This document shows positions 8,846 to 16,198 of a stretch of DNA of 35,506 bases, one piece after another (position 1 is the stretch's first letter; each line of letters starts with the position of its first letter). This DNA is from Candidatus Endomicrobium neocapritermitis (lineage in GTDB: Bacteria; Elusimicrobiota; Endomicrobiia; Endomicrobiales; Endomicrobiaceae), in the NCBI GenBank assembly GCA_009778325.1, contig WRJZ01000026.1, positions 1 through 35,506 of the forward strand. Direction: 5' to 3'. The position numbers and the translations under genes are program-made. The notes under the pieces were generated by a model, which ran no database searches, was not told the DNA's origin, and was given only the letters and a program-made list of their open reading frames with translations.

Positions 8846-9422
8846 ATAGCGCGGGTTCAATTGTATCTATTCCTTTTCTGTACATATTAGAAAATAAATA
8901 TTTTGAAACTGAGAACATCGTTAAAACGTCAGCCATTGCCCTGTGTTTAAGCCCGGCTTCAACCCCGATTGCATCTGCAATGCTTCCGAGAACGTTTGAT
9001 TCAAACGAAAAATACTGCCTGGCAAGTTTTAAAGTATCTATATAATATATCCCGCTTGTTCTTATGCCGCTTTCAGAAAGCTCCTTATGCACGAAAGCCA
9101 GATCAAACTGGGCATTGTGGCAGACAACCGTGCTTGTGCCGATAAAAGACGCTACTTCTTTCGCTATATTTTTAAAAACCGGCGAATCCGCGACCATATT
9201 ATCGTAAATCGAATGGATTTTTGAACATTCAAGAGGTATCGGCTGCAGCGGGTTTACAAGCGTTTCAAAACGTTCTTCAGCGCCGTTTTGAACTTTAAGC
9301 ATTGCGATTTCGACTATTCTGGCGCCTGTAAGATGGTTGAGTCCCGTTGTTTCTATGTCCAAATACACCAAGTCGTCAGGAGCGTTTGTTTTAAGAGTTT
9401 TTGTAAAAAGAGTATCTAACAT
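8823..9422 (-). CDS. DEDDh 3'-5' exonuclease (DnaQ/PolC-epsilon-like)
   Basis: A 199-residue stand-alone exonuclease domain. The five metal-binding residues are visible: DIETTG (Exo I, near 22-27), NAQFD (Exo II) and the HRAMADV pair (Exo III, with His as in DEDDh enzymes). Relatives proofread DNA synthesis as the epsilon subunit or trim nucleic acids; with no polymerase domain and no dnaE nearby the exact role is open. The ATG at 9420-9422 comes one base after the TGA of the upstream membrane protein gene, so they are translationally coupled. The 3' end overlaps the start of the GT-C gene. Confidence 0.93.
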   Translation of the reverse strand: MLDTLFTKTLKTNAPDDLVYLDIETTGLNHLTGARIVEIAMLKVQNGAEERFETLVNPLQPIPLECSKIHSIYDNMVADSPVFKNIAKEVASFIGTSTVVCHNAQFDLAFVHKELSESGIRTSGIYYIDTLKLARQYFSFESNVLGSIADAIGVEAGLKHRAMADVLTMFSVSKYLFSNMYRKGIDTIEPALYEYNSKS

Positions 9423-9423
9423 A

Positions 9424-9750
9424 TCAGTATTTTATCATTTTTAAGAAAATTATAAACACCGCCGCGTAACTTAAAACCGTAAAAATCATCCAAAACGTCT
9501 GAGGAAGCATTTGTTTGGGTTTTATTCTGCATATTCCACAGCCTGCCAGATAGCAGTATTTTGAAACAAACGCGATTAAAAGCGCAGCAATAAAAGACGC
9601 GATAATTATCAAACCGTAAACTATTGCCGAACCGAGCAAAAACCCGGACATCAAACCCATCAATATCACCTGTTTGTTTATAAAATGATACAGCGCGGCG
9701 CACATGCCGTAAAGAATCAGAAAAAATACGATTTTATAGTTGTAAAACAT
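9424..9750 (-). CDS. Small three-helix membrane protein with a CX4CX2C motif
   Basis: The 108-residue protein has hydrophobic segments at about 5-35 (possibly two), 38-63 and 84-105. A polar loop between the last two carries CYLAGCGICRIKPKQ, three cysteines spaced CX4CX2C, which could bind metal or form disulfides. I do not recognise a family. The ATG at 9748-9750 has GAGGT about 5 bases upstream, inside the last codons of the TPR gene, whose stop is 3 bases before. It sits between a TPR protein and an exonuclease in one operon. Confidence 0.75.
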   Translation of the reverse strand: MFYNYKIVFFLILYGMCAALYHFINKQVILMGLMSGFLLGSAIVYGLIIIASFIAALLIAFVSKYCYLAGCGICRIKPKQMLPQTFWMIFTVLSYAAVFIIFLKMIKY

Positions 9751-9753
9751 TTT

Positions 9754-10749
9754 CTACCTCAGGTCTATGCCTATATTTCTAAGTTCATAAATCGCTTCAT
9801 CGCTGCCGCGGTAAGCCGCTTTTTTAAGGTACTCCACGGCTTCGGTATTTCTGCCTATGTTTTTATACGCTATGCCGAGAAGATAGTTTGCTCTGTCATT
9901 GTCCGGATTAATCTGCAAAGCGCGCAGATACAGCGATATTGCTTCGTCAAAATTATTTTGTTCCGCGTACAAGGCGCCGATTTTGAGATAAGGGACTATG
10001 TAATTCGGATTAATGTCAGCGGCTTTCTCGTAACAATCAAAAGCGTTTTGGGTATCGTTCATCTTCAAATGCATATCGCCTAAATTGCAGTACGCGGCTA
10101 CAAAACCAAAATCCGAATGTATTGCCCTTTTGTAATAATTTGCAGCTTCTTTGTACCTTTCTTCTTCCCTGAAAGTGTGGCCTATCAAATTATAAAATCC
10201 GGCATTGCTGAAATTGCCGGAAAGAAGGGCGCGCCTGTACCACGCTCTGGCGTTTTCCTGCATGCCTGTGCTTCTGTAGCAAAGCCCTATTAGAAGATAA
10301 GCCTTCTCCATTTCAGGAGATAAAGTAGCGGCTTTTTCAAGATATTGGACCGCCTGAAGAAATTTATCGGAACTGTTCGAGCTTCCGGCTTTTAAATATA
10401 AAGCGTCGCCAAGGCAATAAAAAGTTTCCGGATTATGAGGGTCTGCTTCAAGCGAAAGCTTTAAATATTTTACTGCAGAATCATAATTGGAGAGTTTTGT
10501 TAAAGCTATCGCGTAATTTCTGTACAAGTCAGCGCCGTCCGCTTTGAGTTCCGCGGCTTTAGCGTAATATTTCGCGGCCATAAAATACTGCTCGTTAATA
10601 TAGAATGTGTTTGCTTTCTGCAAAATAACGTCTTTCGAGTAACCGGAATTTATATATATATACGCTCCGGCGCAGGCAAAAAGAAAAAGCAGCGTCAATA
10701 TAACGCTGAATACAAGATTTTTGTCAGTTATGCTTTTATTTTTAAACAT
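9754..10749 (-). CDS. Membrane-anchored TPR protein
   Basis: 331 residues: a short cytoplasmic start, one membrane helix at about 13-33 (LVFSVILTLLFLFACAGAYI), then eight or so consecutive 34-residue TPR units to the end (for example FYCLGDALYLKAG, AYCNLGDMHLKMNDTQNAF, ANYLLGIAYKNIGRNTEAV). TPR arrays bind peptides or scaffold complexes; with the helix it likely faces the periplasm. It is the first gene of a tight operon and may scaffold its downstream membrane partners, which is inference. A promoter is seen at 10808-10836. Confidence 0.88.
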   Translation of the reverse strand: MFKNKSITDKNLVFSVILTLLFLFACAGAYIYINSGYSKDVILQKANTFYINEQYFMAAKYYAKAAELKADGADLYRNYAIALTKLSNYDSAVKYLKLSLEADPHNPETFYCLGDALYLKAGSSNSSDKFLQAVQYLEKAATLSPEMEKAYLLIGLCYRSTGMQENARAWYRRALLSGNFSNAGFYNLIGHTFREEERYKEAANYYKRAIHSDFGFVAAYCNLGDMHLKMNDTQNAFDCYEKAADINPNYIVPYLKIGALYAEQNNFDEAISLYLRALQINPDNDRANYLLGIAYKNIGRNTEAVEYLKKAAYRGSDEAIYELRNIGIDLR

Positions 10750-10807
10750 CTGCCGTCACCGTTGTTTCGTATAAATTATTTTTATGCTCTATCTGTCCTT
10801 ATATAAA

Positions 10808-10836
10808 GTTATAAAATAAAAATCGCCTTTTGACAA
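10808..10836 (-). promoter_or_regulatory. Sigma-70-type promoter of the TPR/exonuclease/GT-C operon
   Basis: On the minus strand TTGTCA (10831-10836), a 17-base spacer, then TATAAC (10808-10813). Initiation near 10801 gives a leader of about 52 bases before the TPR gene. Confidence 0.6.
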
Positions 10837-10850
10837 TCTTTTCTTACATA

Positions 10851-12395
10851 TCATCTGTCCGCCAAAACAATCTTTTCTTTAAAAACAGCAATTGCCGCCG
10901 CCCGGCCTTCCTCTGTCAGAAGTTCTTTCATTTTCGCGGCGTTTTCTTTTTCTGAATGGGTTATATATATTGCCGTTTTTTTATCCTGCCCGGAAAGCCA
11001 TTTTTTAAGCAAATTAAAATCTGCATGGTCTGAAAATATATCATATTTTTTAACGTGTGTGCCGTTTTTTATTCCTTTAACCGTGTCATGCCCCGACAAA
11101 AGCAGACCTGCAGTACTTTTCGGACCCGCATAATTAACAATCATAACCTCCACGTCTTTTCTCGGCAAAAGAAAACGCGCTATACGCGCTGACATGCCTT
11201 TACCCATATCTCCGCTTGAAGAAACAACTATCAGCGGTTTATCGAACTTTACATCGCTTTTAGTATTTAAATTTTCAGGCAGTATGCTTCCCGCTTTATA
11301 AATTTCTTTGCTAAACCATACGCCTTCTTTATTTTTCAGTTCTTTTTGATAAATTCCTGTTATATTATTCGCGCTGGGAGATATGCTGTGTATGGGAAAA
11401 TCTTTTGAAAGTTTACCGCTGCTTTGCATAAGCCTGAGTTCGTACAAAATTTTCTGTGTTCTGTTAAACGCCAAAGCAGGAATCCAGATTATTTTTCCTT
11501 CCGCCGCGGCTTTAGCCAAATCGTTTTGAAAAACATCATAATCGGCAAAACCCGGCTTTGGCTTATCTTCGGCATAAGTCGCTTCCATAAAAATAAGATC
11601 AGCTTTTTCCGGTATGGAGAACTCTCCGTTTAATCTTGAAAAACCGCTTCCCAAATCGCCTGAAAATAAAACCTTCCTGCCGTTTATGTTAAAAATTATG
11701 CTTGCCGAACCCGGGATATGCCCCGCGTCAATAAATTTAAACTTTATATTTTCGGAAAATTTATTTTCATTGTTATAAAATACCGTGACAAACAGTTTTT
11801 CTATTTCGGCTGTTTCTTTGGCAGCGCAGTTTTTACACGCAATAAATTTCGTACCGTAATTTTTACGCAGCTTTACAAGCGTCAGCGGAGAGTCTGATTG
11901 TTCAATATTTTTTATGTTTTTCCTGCATGCTTCATCCCAATGAGCAACAGCCGTTACATTTCTTTTTTGCGCTCTTTCTCTCCGCGAGCGCGACCAAAAC
12001 CACTTTCTTTCAACTATGTCAAAACCGTTTCTTTCCATAAATAATGCCAACGCAAGCTCTTTTGTTGCAGCAGTGGAATATATTTCCCCTTTAAAGCCTT
12101 TGCTTATTAAGAGAGGGACTCTCCCGCAGTGGTCAAGATGCGCATGAGTTAAAAACAAAGCTTTTGCCTGCGCAAGCTCTTTCGGCATATCGGAATTTAA
12201 AGCATTGGAGCTTGCTTCATTACTATTATCCATAAAAAGACCGCAGTCTATTAAAACACTTTCATCTTCGGCGCTCAAAAGAAAACAGCTTCCGGACACG
12301 GTTTGAGCGGCGCCGTAAGGAACCACGGTTATATCCGCAAAAACAAAATTAATTAAAAATATTAAACTTATTATGGATGTTATTAGTTTTTTCAT
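10851..12395 (-). CDS. Exported beta-CASP metallo-beta-lactamase-fold hydrolase
   Basis: Contains the full set of metallo-beta-lactamase and beta-CASP signatures (numbering from the TTG at 12404): THAHLDHCGR (86-95), GHIPGSAS (228-235), FSGDLGSG (247-254), EATY (274-277), PALAFNRTQKIL (309-320), SSSGDMGKG (395-403) and FSDHADF (457-463). Such enzymes are RNA endonucleases of the CPSF73/YSH1 and RNase J type and normally cytoplasmic. Here the protein begins MKKLITSIISLIFLINFVFA, a convincing signal peptide, so it is predicted to be exported. An insert near 135-196 is very basic (WSRSRRERAQKR) and has a CKNC pair. I chose the ATG at 12395, with GGGG upstream, over the TTG. It lies downstream of argS across repeat element E4. 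Confidence 0.88.
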   Translation of the reverse strand: MKKLITSIISLIFLINFVFADITVVPYGAAQTVSGSCFLLSAEDESVLIDCGLFMDNSNEASSNALNSDMPKELAQAKALFLTHAHLDHCGRVPLLISKGFKGEIYSTAATKELALALFMERNGFDIVERKWFWSRSRRERAQKRNVTAVAHWDEACRKNIKNIEQSDSPLTLVKLRKNYGTKFIACKNCAAKETAEIEKLFVTVFYNNENKFSENIKFKFIDAGHIPGSASIIFNINGRKVLFSGDLGSGFSRLNGEFSIPEKADLIFMEATYAEDKPKPGFADYDVFQNDLAKAAAEGKIIWIPALAFNRTQKILYELRLMQSSGKLSKDFPIHSISPSANNITGIYQKELKNKEGVWFSKEIYKAGSILPENLNTKSDVKFDKPLIVVSSSGDMGKGMSARIARFLLPRKDVEVMIVNYAGPKSTAGLLLSGHDTVKGIKNGTHVKKYDIFSDHADFNLLKKWLSGQDKKTAIYITHSEKENAAKMKELLTEEGRAAAIAVFKEKIVLADR

Positions 12396-12406
12396 AAACC
12401 CCAAAA

Positions 12407-12542
12407 AGACAATTACGAATTACGAATGACGAATTACGAATCAACAACAACGGCAACTGCAAACAGCTTTTGCCTTTTATTAATAATTCATAATTGTCTT
12501 TTTGTCTTTGCCGTTGATTCGTAATTCGTAATTGCCGTTATC
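12407..12542. repeat. Palindromic intergenic element E4 (heptad arms)
   Basis: Left arm: units AATTACG, AATTACG, AATGACG, AATTACG, AATCAAC, then AACGGCAA. Right arm (about 12485-12540): TTGCCGTTGATTCGTAATTCG-like units ending ATTGCCGTTA. The middle has ATTATTAATAATTC-like palindromic sequence instead of the two C/G hairpins. The right end abuts the argS stop codon. The same arm sequence recurs inside the TPR gene at 15150-15210. Confidence 0.85.
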
Positions 12543-14190
12543 ACATTTTCTCCGGAGCGGAAACTCCGAGCAATCCGAGGCCGTTTTTAATAATAATTGT
12601 TACGGCTTCGATAAGTTTCAATCTTGATACCGTGAGTTTGGAATCATCGCCTAAAACGCGGCATTTCTCATAAAATTTATGGTATATGTCGGCAAGCTCA
12701 ATTAAGTACGCGGTGAAATGATGCGGGCTCATAGTTTTTTCGCAAAGCGCTAATATATCGCAAAAAGTGGAAAGCTGTTTCATAAGTTCGCGTTCTTCCT
12801 TTGTATTAAGAAGCGAAAAATCAGGCTCTGTGTTCAAATCCGTTCTGTTTTGGCTTTCCCTGAAAATGGAGTGGCATCTCGCGTTTACATACTGGACATA
12901 AAAAACAGGATTTTCGCCGGACTGTTTTTTTGCGAGCTCCAAATCAAATTCAAGCTGCGAATCCGGAGCGCGAAGCAAAAAGAAAAACCTGCACGCGTCT
13001 TTGCCGACTTCATCGACAACTTCTTTCAGAGGCACAAATTCGCCGCTTCTTGTGGACATTGGCACGGGCTTACCGTTTCTTACAAGCGAAACAAGCTGGT
13101 AAAGCAGCACTTTTAAAGCTTCTTTTGAAAACCCGAGCATCTGCACGCAAGCCTCTATTCTTGCCACATAACCGTGATGGTCAGCGCCCCAAAGGTTAAC
13201 AAGCTTGGTAAAACCTCTTTCAAATTTATTTTTGTGATATGCCACATCGGAAGCAAGATAAGTATATCTTCCGTCGGAACGTTTCAAAACTCTGTCTTTG
13301 TCGTCGCCGAACTTTGTAGAAGCAAGCCACAAAGCCTCATCCTGAACATAAGCATTGCCCGTACTTTGCAGGTATTCGCATGCTTTGTCAACTTCGGTTT
13401 TGCCGTTTTTATCTTTATCAACAGCTATGCCGCCTTCGGAAAACCAGTTGTCAAAAACCACGCTGAAATCTTTCAAGTCGTTCTCAATAGTCGCGAGTAT
13501 GTCTTTTACCGCTTCTTTCTTAAAATCTATTGCATTGATATTTTTATTTTCGGATATAAGCCTTTTTGCTATATCAATAATATATTCACCCTTATATCCG
13601 TCTTCCAAAAAGGGGACTTCGTCCCCCTTTAATTGCAAGTACCTCAATCTTACGGATTCCGCAAGAACCTGCATTTGATTGCCGACATCGTTAAGGTAAT
13701 ATTCTTTTGTAACATTATATCCGAGATGTCTTAAAACTCTGGCTAAAGAATCGCCTATTGCGGCGCCTCTTCCATGACCTATATGCAATGGCCCCGTTGG
13801 GTTTGCGGAAACAAACTCAACCATAATTTTTTCTTTATTATTTGAAGCAAGGCTTCCGTATTTTTCTTTTTGCTCTATAATGGCGGCTAGCTCTTTATAA
13901 AGAATTTCATTTTTTAAACGCAGATTGATAAATCCGGCTCCGGCTATATCGGCCTTATCGACAAAATCAGCCATTTCGCTCATGATAATGTTTATTATTT
14001 CCTGCGCGACAACTCTCGGATTCGCTTTAATTTTTTTCGCTAACAGCATAGCCGCGTTTACCGCAAAATCAGCGTCTATGTTTTTCGGAGGAATTTCTAC
14101 CGCGAAAGAAATGCTTTCGGTTAATCCTTTTTCTTTACAATACTTTTCAACTATACTGCCAAGCCTTTCAGTAATCCGTTGTTTAATCAT
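12541..14190 (-). CDS. argS: Arginine--tRNA ligase
   Basis: Class I aminoacyl-tRNA synthetase charging tRNA-Arg; cytoplasmic. 549 residues, the normal bacterial length. An N-terminal additional domain (about 1-110) precedes the catalytic core with SANPTGPLHIGHGRG (HIGH at 136-139). The KMSKS-position motif is the usual ArgRS variant (PMSTRSGEFVPL), and the C-terminal DALR-type anticodon domain ends LGLLGVSAPEKM. A short palindrome at 13607-13630 encodes KGDEVPF (188-194), in a loop where family members vary. The ATG at 14188-14190 has a weak GGGA upstream. Confidence 0.98.
   Translation of the reverse strand: MIKQRITERLGSIVEKYCKEKGLTESISFAVEIPPKNIDADFAVNAAMLLAKKIKANPRVVAQEIINIIMSEMADFVDKADIAGAGFINLRLKNEILYKELAAIIEQKEKYGSLASNNKEKIMVEFVSANPTGPLHIGHGRGAAIGDSLARVLRHLGYNVTKEYYLNDVGNQMQVLAESVRLRYLQLKGDEVPFLEDGYKGEYIIDIAKRLISENKNINAIDFKKEAVKDILATIENDLKDFSVVFDNWFSEGGIAVDKDKNGKTEVDKACEYLQSTGNAYVQDEALWLASTKFGDDKDRVLKRSDGRYTYLASDVAYHKNKFERGFTKLVNLWGADHHGYVARIEACVQMLGFSKEALKVLLYQLVSLVRNGKPVPMSTRSGEFVPLKEVVDEVGKDACRFFFLLRAPDSQLEFDLELAKKQSGENPVFYVQYVNARCHSIFRESQNRTDLNTEPDFSLLNTKEERELMKQLSTFCDILALCEKTMSPHHFTAYLIELADIYHKFYEKCRVLGDDSKLTVSRLKLIEAVTIIIKNGLGLLGVSAPEKM
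13607..13630. repeat. GC-rich hairpin inside argS
   Basis: AAGGGGAC-TTC-GTCCCC, with one extra C then TTT, forms a strong stem within the argS reading frame. It resembles the hairpin in uvrD at 18134-18151 and the size of the hairpins in the intergenic elements. It encodes KGDEVPF. Confidence 0.6.
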
Positions 14191-14212
14191 TCTTGTTTCC
14201 CGTTTTTATATT

Positions 14213-14250
14213 TTATTTGCTGTTTATTCGTAATTGGTAATTGCCGTTTT
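14213..14250. repeat. Single-arm remnant E10 of the intergenic element
   Basis: On the plus strand ATTCGTAATTGGTAATTGCCG followed by TTTT matches the right arm of E4 (heptad ATTCGTA/ATTGGTA and terminal ATTGCCGTT). No inverted partner is seen. It lies between the argS start and the nitroreductase stop. Confidence 0.6.
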
Positions 14251-14746
14251 ACCACGCCTCGTATTTAATTTTCTCAGGCGACCATCTTTCTTTTTCCGCC
14301 GGTTTTTCCGCCGGCTTGCCGATAACCGCAAGCGCGAAAGGTTTTATGTTTTCCGGCAGATTAAATAATTTCGCAAACTCTTCCATTCTTTCCATATTAC
14401 CGTATATTCCGCACCAAACCGAGCCGTAACCTTTTTCCGTTGCCGCCAAAAGTATATTCTGCGTTGCGGCGCCGCAATCCTGCGGCAGATAATCTTCATA
14501 AACAAGATTTGCATCGCCGACAATAAGTATCGCCAAAGGCGCGCCTAAAACCATTTGCGCGGCCCTATGTATGGAGGCAATTTTTTTACGCGTCTCTTTA
14601 TCTTTTATAACAATAAAACTCCAGCAGCGCGTATTTCTTGCCGTAGGCGCAGACATAGCCGCCTTTAACATAAAATTCAAATCTTCATCCGTAACCGGCT
14701 CGGCGGTATATTGCCTTATGCTTGTTCTGTCAAATAAAATGCTCAT
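14249..14746 (-). CDS. Nitroreductase-family FMN oxidoreductase
   Basis: 165 residues. The N-terminus RTSIRQYTAEPVTDEDL, the SAPTARNTRCWSFIVI segment and DCGAATQNILLAATEKGYGS are typical of FMN-dependent NAD(P)H nitroreductases; the C-terminus ends with the family's usual IGKPAEKP...W pattern. These enzymes reduce nitro compounds, quinones or flavins; the natural substrate is not predictable. Short members such as this are common in anaerobes. The start ATG at 14744-14746 has AAGGAG 7 bases upstream. Element E5 lies directly upstream. Confidence 0.93.
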   Translation of the reverse strand: MSILFDRTSIRQYTAEPVTDEDLNFMLKAAMSAPTARNTRCWSFIVIKDKETRKKIASIHRAAQMVLGAPLAILIVGDANLVYEDYLPQDCGAATQNILLAATEKGYGSVWCGIYGNMERMEEFAKLFNLPENIKPFALAVIGKPAEKPAEKERWSPEKIKYEAW

Positions 14747-14763
14747 GACAACTCCTTTTAACT

Positions 14764-14884
14764 ACAGAGTGAAGATTGAAGAGTAGAGAGTGAAGATATT
14801 GAATTTCGGCTTCGCCGAAATCTAATTAACCGGTTTTCGCAAAGCGAAAACACTATATCTCCACTCTTCAATCTTCACTCTTTT
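14764..14884. repeat. Palindromic intergenic element E5 (heptad arms, two hairpins)
   Basis: Left arm units AGTGAAG, ATTGAAG, AGTAGAG, AGTGAAG; the right arm (14853-14883) inverts them (CTCTTCAATCTTCACTC-like). Hairpins: TTTCGGC-TTC-GCCGAAA at 14804-14820 and GTTTTCGC-AAA-GCGAAAAC at 14833-14851, linker TCTAATTAACCG. Its hairpins match E1 while its arms have unrelated sequence. Confidence 0.88.
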
Positions 14885-16084
14885 TTATTTTATTTCAAAA
14901 GGTATTTCATTAATGTTTACATCCGCGAGGTTAGCCCCCAGTGAATCCGCTTTATTTAAATCTACGCGCGCGCTTCTTAAATCTTTCTGCGCTTCTTTAA
15001 CAAGAGCTCTGGCAAGATACGCTTTACCGTTTCTCGGCTGCATTGCTATAACTTTATCCAAATCATCTTGTGCACTCGCGTAATCGCCTGTTCTGTTTTT
15101 TGCAATAGCGCGGTAAAAGTATAAATCCGCTTTTTTAGGGTTGATATTTATTGCCGTTGTCGTTTGCCGTTGATTCGTAATTCGTAATTCGTAATTTGTA
15201 ATTGCCTTTGTAAAGTATTCTACGGCACTTTGAAAATTTCCGATATTGTATTCGATTACGGCCGCATAGTAATACGCTCTGTAGTCTTTAGGCGCAAGCT
15301 CCGCGAGCTTTTCCAAATCGCTCAAAGCTTTTTTGTAATCTCTCATCTTATACCGTATTTCCGCCCGCTTCAAATATGAATCCGGAGATTTAAAAGTATA
15401 ATTTTCCGCTTTATCGTACTCTTCCGTTAAGCCTGCTCTTTTGAGCTTTCTTTGGACAATTTCAAAATTTTCATAAGCTTCGTCAAAATCAGGGTCTTTT
15501 TCTATAGCCTCAAAATAATCCATGGCAGCCGCGGCATTTTCTTTGAGCTGCTCTTTTGCATACCCTCTGCTAAAATATATATCCGCGCTTACGGGATTAA
15601 GCTCCAACGCCTTATCAAAATCTTTCAAAGCTGATTTCCATTTCTTCAGGCTAAATTTGGCGTTTCCTCTTGTAAGGTATGCGGCGCCTATCTGAGGATT
15701 ATACTTTATTGCTTTATTGCTGTCTTTGACAGCTCCTTTATAATCGCCAAAAACGTATTTTATTGCCGCGCGGTTTGCGTACGCGTCGGCGTCTTTTTTA
15801 TCAAGCTGAATAGTAATGTCATAATCTTCCAGAGCGCCGGCATAATCGCCCAAAGCGGCTTTAATATAAGCGCGCATACAATAAAGACCGGCAGACCACG
15901 GCAGAATATTTACGGCTTTATCCAAGTTTTCTTTTGCGGCGGCATAATTTCCTGCCGCTAAAAACGCATTCGCGGCATTCACATAACCGGCAGCTTCGCC
16001 CTTTATTTCTTCATGCTGATGCGAGCAAAAAGCATTCAATGCCAGGCAAATAAGCGCAAAAAAGATAATGACTGTTTTTTTCAT
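14885..16084 (-). CDS. Exported TPR protein carrying an in-frame repeat-element insertion
   Basis: About 399 residues from the ATG at 16084, chosen over one at 16105 because GGGGA precedes it and the protein then begins as a clean signal peptide (MKKTVIIFFALICLALNAFC). The Cys lacks a good lipobox, so lipoprotein status is uncertain. The rest is an array of roughly nine TPR units (AYANRAAIKYVFGDYKGAVKD, AYLTRGNAKFSLKKWKSAL and so on), a protein-binding scaffold probably in the periplasm. Between two TPRs, after VEYFTKAI, the phase is broken by TNYELRITNQRQTTTAI, encoded by a repeat-element arm at 15150-15210; the next TPR resumes with NPKKADLYFYRAIAK. A promoter is seen at 16114-16142. It is divergent from uvrD. 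Confidence 0.9.
   Translation of the reverse strand: MKKTVIIFFALICLALNAFCSHQHEEIKGEAAGYVNAANAFLAAGNYAAAKENLDKAVNILPWSAGLYCMRAYIKAALGDYAGALEDYDITIQLDKKDADAYANRAAIKYVFGDYKGAVKDSNKAIKYNPQIGAAYLTRGNAKFSLKKWKSALKDFDKALELNPVSADIYFSRGYAKEQLKENAAAAMDYFEAIEKDPDFDEAYENFEIVQRKLKRAGLTEEYDKAENYTFKSPDSYLKRAEIRYKMRDYKKALSDLEKLAELAPKDYRAYYYAAVIEYNIGNFQSAVEYFTKAITNYELRITNQRQTTTAININPKKADLYFYRAIAKNRTGDYASAQDDLDKVIAMQPRNGKAYLARALVKEAQKDLRSARVDLNKADSLGANLADVNINEIPFEIK
15150..15210. repeat. Element arm E11 inserted inside the TPR gene
   Basis: GCCGTTGATTCGTAATTCG here is identical to 12510-12528 in E4; heptads ATTCGTA repeat three times and TTGCCGTT occurs twice nearby. In the minus-strand reading frame it encodes about 17 extra residues (TNYELRITNQRQTTTAI) without breaking the frame. 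Confidence 0.85.
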
Positions 16085-16113
16085 TAATTTCCCCGGTGCT
16101 GTCATTACCGTTA

Positions 16114-16142
16114 ATTATACTTAATTCTGATTGATTTTATAA
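16114..16142 (-). promoter_or_regulatory. Putative promoter of the exported TPR gene
   Basis: On the minus strand TTATAA (16137-16142), 17 bases, then TATAAT (16114-16119). Initiation near 16107 would leave a leader of about 23 bases with the GGGGA site before the ATG at 16084, which supports that start over 16105. Confidence 0.5.
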
Positions 16143-16158
16143 GCCGAATCGCAAAATT

Positions 16159-16188
16159 TTGTAAGATTCGCCGTGATTATGGTATAAT
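16159..16188 (+). promoter_or_regulatory. Promoter of uvrD, nearly leaderless
   Basis: TTGTAA (16159-16164), 18 bases, TATAAT (16183-16188). Initiation near 16195 would leave only about 4 bases before the ATG at 16199. No Shine-Dalgarno is present. It does not overlap the divergent promoter at 16114-16142. Confidence 0.6.
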
Positions 16189-16198
16189 AAGCCCTTAA

